Part shown: one piece after another, positions 15,850 to 19,397 of the stretch
Position numbering within the stretch: the stretch's first letter is position 1
How the letters are laid out: every line of letters begins with the position of its first letter
NCBI GenBank assembly: GCA_021792355.1
Contig: JAJYUV010000015.1
Span: forward strand, 1 to 19,397
Length of the DNA: 19,397 bases
Direction of reading: 5' to 3'
Source: Thermoplasmata archaeon
GTDB lineage: Archaea; Thermoplasmatota; Thermoplasmata; Thermoplasmatales; GCA-001856825
Translations under genes and position numbers: made by a program
Notes under the pieces: model-generated
The model's input: the letters and a program-made list of their open reading frames with translations, nothing else
What the model was told of the DNA's origin: nothing
The model's database searches: none

Positions 15850-15857
15850 ATTAAAAG
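15850..15857 (-). promoter_or_regulatory. TATA-like box for glycosyltransferase gene
   Basis: On the minus strand the core CTTTTAAT is centred about 25 nt before the ATG at 15828. It supports that start over the longer reading frame, which would begin upstream of the box. Confidence 0.5.
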
Positions 15858-15872
15858 GTTTCTTACAACGGT

Positions 15873-16115
15873 TTGAGCAAGAAAGCCACTGAGTTTGCGA
15901 TGTGGATGAATTGCGGAAACCCAAATATAAACCTCGCAAATATCAATTCAGTACCCTGGGGCACAGGGGAATCAAAGCCTGATAAACCTGTAAAAAGGGA
16001 TGGAGATGGAGTAAGACCTTCCTGCTGTATGAAGAAGGCACTGTCGATGAAGCAGGAACCTCCAATCGCTTGCGATGGAGAGGATGTCAGAAAATGCTTG
16101 AGAATTAGCTACTGA
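15873..16115 (+). pseudogene. Decayed C-terminal remnant of a TnpB-type transposon protein
   Basis: The frame is open from after a TAA at 15852-15854 to a TGA at 16113-16115. Around residues 16-25 it reads NPNINLANIN, like the TnpB RuvC-III segment D-x-N-A-A-x-N-I, but with the catalytic Asp lost. It continues with VPWGTGESKPDKPVK and ends with SMKQEPP, resembling the post-RuvC tail and terminal (M/V)KQE(A/P) motif common in IS200/IS605 and IS607 TnpB proteins. There is no room for the missing N-terminal part, because the plus strand upstream is occupied by the glycosyltransferase gene. I read it as the 3' scar of an insertion sequence; the remaining 80 codons have no plausible function alone. 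No terminal repeat or matching TnpA was seen. Recognition is by tail pattern only, so confidence is moderate. Confidence 0.5.
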
Positions 16116-16221
16116 AGAGCTGCAAAAATCCAGGCACACTCTCAGTCGCCAGTTCCACTAATTTTGGGTAAACGATTGTATTATATTTATAAGAAATAAT
16201 TACACACTATTCCGTTAAGCT
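16116..16221. promoter_or_regulatory. AT-rich gap with TATA-like box before the small ORF/methyltransferase unit
   Basis: After the TnpB-like remnant, TTATATTTATAAG (16181-16193) is a strong archaeal TATA candidate. Transcription would start near 16214-16217, a few bases before the GTG of the small ORF. The stretch 16116-16180 holds no recognised gene; it could include the old right end of the insertion sequence, but no hairpin was clear to me. Confidence 0.45.
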
Positions 16222-16356
16222 GTGCAATTCAGTATAATCTCACCAGTAGCAGTCAACTGGAACAAGAGCCAGTCCAAAGCAATAGTGTTGGCAGTATTGG
16301 GATTCATAGCCGGCAGAGTTGGAAAGCTTAAGTATTTGATTTTCAAGGTAGATTAA
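16222..16356 (+). CDS. Candidate small membrane protein (44 aa), coupled to methyltransferase gene
   Basis: A GTG at 16222 opens a 44-codon frame that ends in TAA at 16354-16356. Its last A is the first base of the methyltransferase ATG (TAATG), a typical coupling arrangement. An in-frame TAA (16216-16218) just upstream fixes the frame's limit. The peptide has a hydrophobic stretch, AIVLAVLGFIAG (about 20-31), flanked by Lys-rich ends, as in a single-pass small membrane protein. The TATA candidate at 16181-16193 would give a very short leader. I know no family for it. It may instead be a leader peptide or chance open frame in the untranslated part of the methyltransferase mRNA; no Shine-Dalgarno is evident. 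Confidence 0.35.
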   Translation: MQFSIISPVAVNWNKSQSKAIVLAVLGFIAGRVGKLKYLIFKVD

Positions 16357-16970
16357 TGCTAAAAGATGATTTCTGGGATTACTTCAACAAGAAAGGTGTA
16401 TCCAAAGAAGATGTAAAGAAGCTATTGAAGCAGAGCGACCAAGTTGTAGATTACGAACGAAGTGTACTGAAGAATGGAAGATACTGGCAAATTTCCAAGG
16501 ACGAAGTCAGGTCGTTGTACTCTGTTATCAAGGAAAAGGAACCCAAGATAGTTGTAGAAACAGGCATGGGCTCTGGTGTGTCAACCACGAGCATTCTTAG
16601 TGCGATGGGACCGAAAGGGAAATTGATTAGCATCGATCCAGGTATCCCTTACGGAAAGGGAGACAAAGAAGTAGGTTTCATAATTCCGGCGAATCTTAGA
16701 TCGAACCTCACTTATGTGAAAGGAACATCTTCTGAAAAGTTGAAGGACACTCTGAGCTCTATTAAAAAATTGGATGTATTTTTCCACGACTCGGACCATT
16801 CTTATGAGAACGTAATGTTTGAGCTTAACTCTGTTTGGTCAAAGATGGAAAAAGACCCATTGATAATTGTGGACAATTTTGATTGGTCAGAAGCAGCGAG
16901 TGACTTTGCGAGAGAGAAGGGAATGAAACTGAGAAATCTTGCCGACGATCTCGCTTTGATTTCCAAGTGA
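16356..16970 (+). CDS. Class I SAM-dependent methyltransferase (Methyltransf_24-like)
   Basis: The 204-residue protein shows the Rossmann methyltransferase motifs: IVVETGMGSGVSTTSI (65-80) is motif I for SAM binding, and LISIDPG (90-96) ends strand 2, with D94 for the SAM ribose. DVFFHDSDHSYENVMFEL (140-157) matches the strand 4 and HDxDHxYExVxxEL pattern of the Methyltransf_24 group, often O-methyltransferases or sugar-modifying enzymes. IIVDNF (170-175) is strand 5. The first 50 residues are helical and charged and may form a lid. No substrate can be assigned. The ATG shares a base with the stop of the preceding small ORF. The end lies 12 bases from the convergent truA stop. Confidence 0.8.
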   Translation: MLKDDFWDYFNKKGVSKEDVKKLLKQSDQVVDYERSVLKNGRYWQISKDEVRSLYSVIKEKEPKIVVETGMGSGVSTTSILSAMGPKGKLISIDPGIPYGKGDKEVGFIIPANLRSNLTYVKGTSSEKLKDTLSSIKKLDVFFHDSDHSYENVMFELNSVWSKMEKDPLIIVDNFDWSEAASDFAREKGMKLRNLADDLALISK

Positions 16971-16982
16971 AAGAGGGAACTT

Positions 16983-17756
16983 TCACTTCCCATTGATAAA
17001 GTCTATGGAATTCGTAATCTCCCTTGCTCCGGTGTCGATTCCAGTCAGCCAGTAGAAATCTTGAAACATTCTTGATTTCATTTCACGGATATGCCTGGAT
17101 TCGTAGGGCTTGAACTCAAAGACAGTGCTGGTTCGGTAAAGTATAAGGTTGCTTGCACTTCCCTTGTACCTTGCCTTCCTATCTCCAGACAATAACTGTC
17201 GCCACTCCTCGTCACCAATCTTACCCTCTGAACGCCTTATAATTGACTCCGCAGCAATTCTGACAAAATTCCACGAAAATGACCTTCCTTCAAACAAGAA
17301 AACCGTATGGGATGAGCCTACCGAAAACAAAATTCTGGAAAGCACGACTTTTTTTGTAGGGTCTCTAGAAAATGATTCCAATTTTCCCTCCAGAAACTGC
17401 TTAATCACTCTTTGCAGGAGCCGTTTGTTCAAACGTCTATCACAAAAATAAACATACTCTTTTTGAAGCGATTTCCTGAGGTTCACAAATTCGTCTGTTT
17501 CAAAATACCCCCTTACCATAATTCCCTTAATTGAATCAACTATCTTGCAGACCTTCAGTGGATCGCTATGTGCCACCTCTATTATTGAGGAGGCAGATCT
17601 AACGTGCGAGTCTGTCCTTGATGATCCATAGACTTTATTGACTCCGATTGGGGCAAGCGCCTTTAGTATTTCGCCCTGTACTGTTCTCAAGTTGGGCTGT
17701 ATCTGGAATCCAAAGAACGAATCGTCATATGCTATCTTGAGCAGGCAGTATCTCAT
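16983..17756 (-). CDS. truA: tRNA pseudouridine synthase A
   Basis: From the ATG at 17754-17756 the protein has 257 residues, normal for TruA. It isomerises uridines in the anticodon stem-loop (positions 38-40) of tRNAs. FFGFQIQPNLRTVQGEI (14-30) is the N-terminal TruA signature. SSRTDSHVRS (45-54) is the active-site loop, with catalytic D49; most homologues read GRTDxGVH, so this version is somewhat divergent. SFSWNFVRIAAESIIR (about 198-213) matches the C-terminal 'F-x-x-x-x-V-R' helix that binds tRNA. An in-frame start 19 codons upstream (17813) gives a tail unlike TruA. The strong Shine-Dalgarno next to 17756 decides the start. The gene overlaps the AGT-EndoV gene by 32 bases. Confidence 0.9.
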   Translation of the reverse strand: MRYCLLKIAYDDSFFGFQIQPNLRTVQGEILKALAPIGVNKVYGSSRTDSHVRSASSIIEVAHSDPLKVCKIVDSIKGIMVRGYFETDEFVNLRKSLQKEYVYFCDRRLNKRLLQRVIKQFLEGKLESFSRDPTKKVVLSRILFSVGSSHTVFLFEGRSFSWNFVRIAAESIIRRSEGKIGDEEWRQLLSGDRKARYKGSASNLILYRTSTVFEFKPYESRHIREMKSRMFQDFYWLTGIDTGAREITNSIDFINGK

Positions 17757-18621
17757 CTTTGTACCTCCTGGACAATCTGTCCGCATGCTTGGTCTGGGGG
17801 AAGTTTCCTTCATTCGTCAGGAATTGCACACTCGCTTCTAGATCTGCTAAATAACCTTTTGAAACAAAATACTTCCCGACGCTACTACCTATCTTCTTAG
17901 CTCCCAAGATTATCTCTCCCTCTCTCTCATGTCCAATCAACAGACTCTTAGCAATCCCCACAGTTTCGACATTCTTCGATACACCAACGAGTGTGGCGAC
18001 ACCCCTACCATCTCTATGAATTATTCCATTCCCGTCAATCACATTCACAGCTTCTTTTTTCACCAGCATTTCAAGGATCTCTCCTTCCCGAAGGTAGAGA
18101 TAATTAGGAATGTAAGGAGATTTTGCTTCTCTTACCGCAACTTCATAACTGAGGTCATCCTGGAAATCAACGGCTACACCTACACCCCTTCTTCCAGAAT
18201 ATGAAATGTCTAATGCAACTAATCTATCAGAAAGTTCATCTTCCTTTTCCAAGTCAATCCTGTTCGCTTCCTCCCTAAATTTCCTGAGAGGAAAATTAGA
18301 TTTGAATTCGTCAAATCTGATTCTGTTGTAGTCCTCGACTCTGCCATTTGATATCCGAATGCCATCCTTCCTGAGTCTTCTTATCTTTTCCTCTACCCCG
18401 TTGGGATTAGTATAACCACCCAATTTTCCATCCGACATTATGACCCTGTAACAGGGAAGATTGTCTGGATCATCGTTCTCTGAAAGCATTTCTCCAACGG
18501 CCCTTGAAGCAATAATGTCTCCGAGCTGCAAAGCCAAATCTCCATATGTTGAAATGTATCCGTCAGGGATTTGAGCTAAAAGATCGTAGAATTCCTTGTA
18601 AATGTTGGGCTTGTCAATCAT
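17725..18621 (-). CDS. O6-alkylguanine-DNA alkyltransferase-like/endonuclease V fusion
   Basis: The 298-residue protein joins two DNA-repair domains. Residues 1-95 form an AGT C-domain: IPDGYISTYGDLA (18-30) is the DNA-recognition helix region with the Tyr and Arg40 of ASRAVG, and NLPCYRV (54-60) holds the alkyl-accepting Cys57. Most AGTs read PCHRV; here Tyr replaces the His that activates the Cys. Residues about 105-275 form endonuclease V: VALDISYSG (135-143) gives metal ligand D138, YIPNYLYLREGEI (170-182) gives E179, and VIDGNGIIHRDGRGVA (194-209) gives D196. EndoV nicks DNA near deaminated bases such as hypoxanthine. A similar fusion is described from Ferroplasma acidarmanus, where both activities were measured. 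The gene overlaps RNase Z by eight bases and truA by 32. Confidence 0.9.
   Translation of the reverse strand: MIDKPNIYKEFYDLLAQIPDGYISTYGDLALQLGDIIASRAVGEMLSENDDPDNLPCYRVIMSDGKLGGYTNPNGVEEKIRRLRKDGIRISNGRVEDYNRIRFDEFKSNFPLRKFREEANRIDLEKEDELSDRLVALDISYSGRRGVGVAVDFQDDLSYEVAVREAKSPYIPNYLYLREGEILEMLVKKEAVNVIDGNGIIHRDGRGVATLVGVSKNVETVGIAKSLLIGHEREGEIILGAKKIGSSVGKYFVSKGYLADLEASVQFLTNEGNFPQTKHADRLSRRYKDEILPAQDSI
17763..17769 (-). promoter_or_regulatory. Shine-Dalgarno for truA
   Basis: AGGAGGT on the minus strand ends 6 nt before the ATG at 17756, inside the 3' end of the AGT-EndoV gene. It selects the shorter truA frame. Confidence 0.7.
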
Positions 18622-19397
18622 TAATGTTGACTTCCAGTTCCATCAATTCTTCCGCCGCTATGACATTTTGGAAAACGGATTTAGCCTCATCCACGACCGG
18701 TTTGATGTCGTTATATCTGGGACTGAAGTGGACTAGAATAAGTTTGCGCGAGTTGGAGTCCTTCGCTTGGATAGCCGCATCCTTTCCCGTTGAATGACCA
18801 TAAGAATTCACTTTCTCTTCATTGCTCTTTTCACCAGTTGACTCGTGAATAAGGACGGTAGAGTCTCTGAAAAGGTCAAGTAGGTTCTTGGCTCTCCTCG
18901 TGTCACCCGAATAGGATACCTTCCTTCCTTTCCTTACTCCCGCAGAGATATCCTCTAGATTGATTGTGTTTCCATTTACCTGTGCAGAACCCTCCTTCCT
19001 GATTTTTTCCAATAAACGTCTCGGGACCTTGAGGCGCTCGATCTTTGACTCGTCCAATTTGGAGTAGTCCTTCTCTATCAATGAATAGGAGAGGGCTGGG
19101 ACCGTGTGGCTTGCCTCGGCATAAGCTACCGAGTAGTCTCCAAAATCTACCGATGAGTTCCCTTTCAACTCTTCAATCCTTATTTCGAAATTCAGGGAAT
19201 AATATCCAATTGAAAGTAAATTTCCAAGGACTGAAGAAGCTCCAATCGGACCATAAATTTCGAGAGGATCGGTTCTCCCGTAAAAACTCATCGTCTGGAT
19301 CAACCCAGGAAGTCCTAGGAAATGGTCTCCGTGGAAATGGGTAATGAAAATCTTTCTAATCTTCATCAGAGAGAGTGAGCTCTTCATCAGTGCAGTC
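18614..19397 (-). CDS. rnz: Ribonuclease Z, 5' end outside window
   Basis: The frame is open to the right edge; about 260 residues are visible. It is the tRNA 3'-processing metallo-beta-lactamase-fold nuclease. Counting from the Met at 19387: FITHFHGDHFLGLPG (14-28) is the HxHxDH zinc motif, EASHTVPALSYS (91-102) gives zinc ligand H94, YSGDTR (159-164) gives D162, LIHEST (179-184) is the conserved post-motif, GHST (197-200) follows, and HFSPRY (220-225) gives the last zinc ligand H220. A flexible-arm-like insertion (about 105-150) fits the RNase Z exosite. That Met is internal: homologues have about 60 more residues, including the first strand and the DCGEG-type segment, which must lie beyond the edge. 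The end overlaps the AGT-EndoV start by eight bases. Confidence 0.92.
   Translation of the reverse strand, partial: TALMKSSLSLMKIRKIFITHFHGDHFLGLPGLIQTMSFYGRTDPLEIYGPIGASSVLGNLLSIGYYSLNFEIRIEELKGNSSVDFGDYSVAYAEASHTVPALSYSLIEKDYSKLDESKIERLKVPRRLLEKIRKEGSAQVNGNTINLEDISAGVRKGRKVSYSGDTRRAKNLLDLFRDSTVLIHESTGEKSNEEKVNSYGHSTGKDAAIQAKDSNSRKLILVHFSPRYNDIKPVVDEAKSVFQNVIAAEELMELEVNIND

Noticed and set aside
15829..15939. 37-codon N-terminal extension of the glycosyltransferase
   Set aside because: The extension does not resemble a GT4 N-terminus, and a TATA box at 15850-15857 lies inside it, so the start at 15828 is preferred.
17757..17813. 19-codon N-terminal extension of TruA
   Set aside because: Not TruA-like, and a strong Shine-Dalgarno directly precedes the ATG at 17756.
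1..19397. tRNA/rRNA genes and CRISPR arrays
   Set aside because: No cloverleaf, conserved rRNA segment or regularly spaced repeat was found on reading the intergenic stretches.

Overview
The window looks like a chromosomal segment of a heterotrophic archaeon, most likely a member of the Thermoplasmatales or a close relative. The best marker is a gene fusing an O6-alkylguanine-DNA alkyltransferase-like domain to endonuclease V, an arrangement described from Ferroplasma. It sits in an overlapping cluster with archaeal-type TruA and RNase Z. Promoter style agrees: first genes of transcription units have a TATA-like box about 25-28 nt before the start codon, which suggests leaderless mRNAs, while several downstream genes have clear Shine-Dalgarno sequences. 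I see no rRNA, tRNA or CRISPR array. The species cannot be named from this sequence alone.

Left edge (1-523): the last 59 codons of a probable aldehyde dehydrogenase, then a 343-base gap with no convincing gene.

Glycan-use island (524-12025): an MFS transporter (minus) diverges from a 120-residue protein resembling the C-glycoside deglycosidase beta subunit (CGDB/DUF6379). That gene converges on a GH4-type NAD-dependent glycosidase. A PHP-family metallohydrolase diverges from GH4 and runs tail-to-tail, with a 51-base coding overlap, into a four-gene minus-strand operon: GH1 beta-glycosidase, GlmS/GlmD-like SIS isomerase or deaminase, a nitrilase-fold protein with Ser in place of the catalytic Cys, and an (alpha/alpha)6-barrel glycosidase. 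Divergent from this operon is a PIG-L deacetylase resembling diacetylchitobiose deacetylase, overlapping a GPH-family sugar transporter. Together these suggest uptake and breakdown of an N-acetylhexosamine-containing oligosaccharide. The pairing of GH4 (which acts through a 3-keto intermediate) with a CGDB-like protein (whose known relatives act on 3-keto C-glycosides) is the most unusual part.

Middle (12296-14414): a PhzF-family isomerase and a Cys/Met-metabolism PLP enzyme, each with its own apparent leaderless promoter. A GT4 glycosyltransferase converges on them (14461-15828, start revised).

Right part: a decayed TnpB C-terminus (about 15873-16115), a candidate 44-codon membrane ORF coupled by TAATG to a class I methyltransferase, then the overlapping minus-strand cluster RNase Z (cut by the window edge), AGT-EndoV and TruA.

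Functional names rest on motifs read by eye and family knowledge; no database search was run. Substrate specificities are inference.
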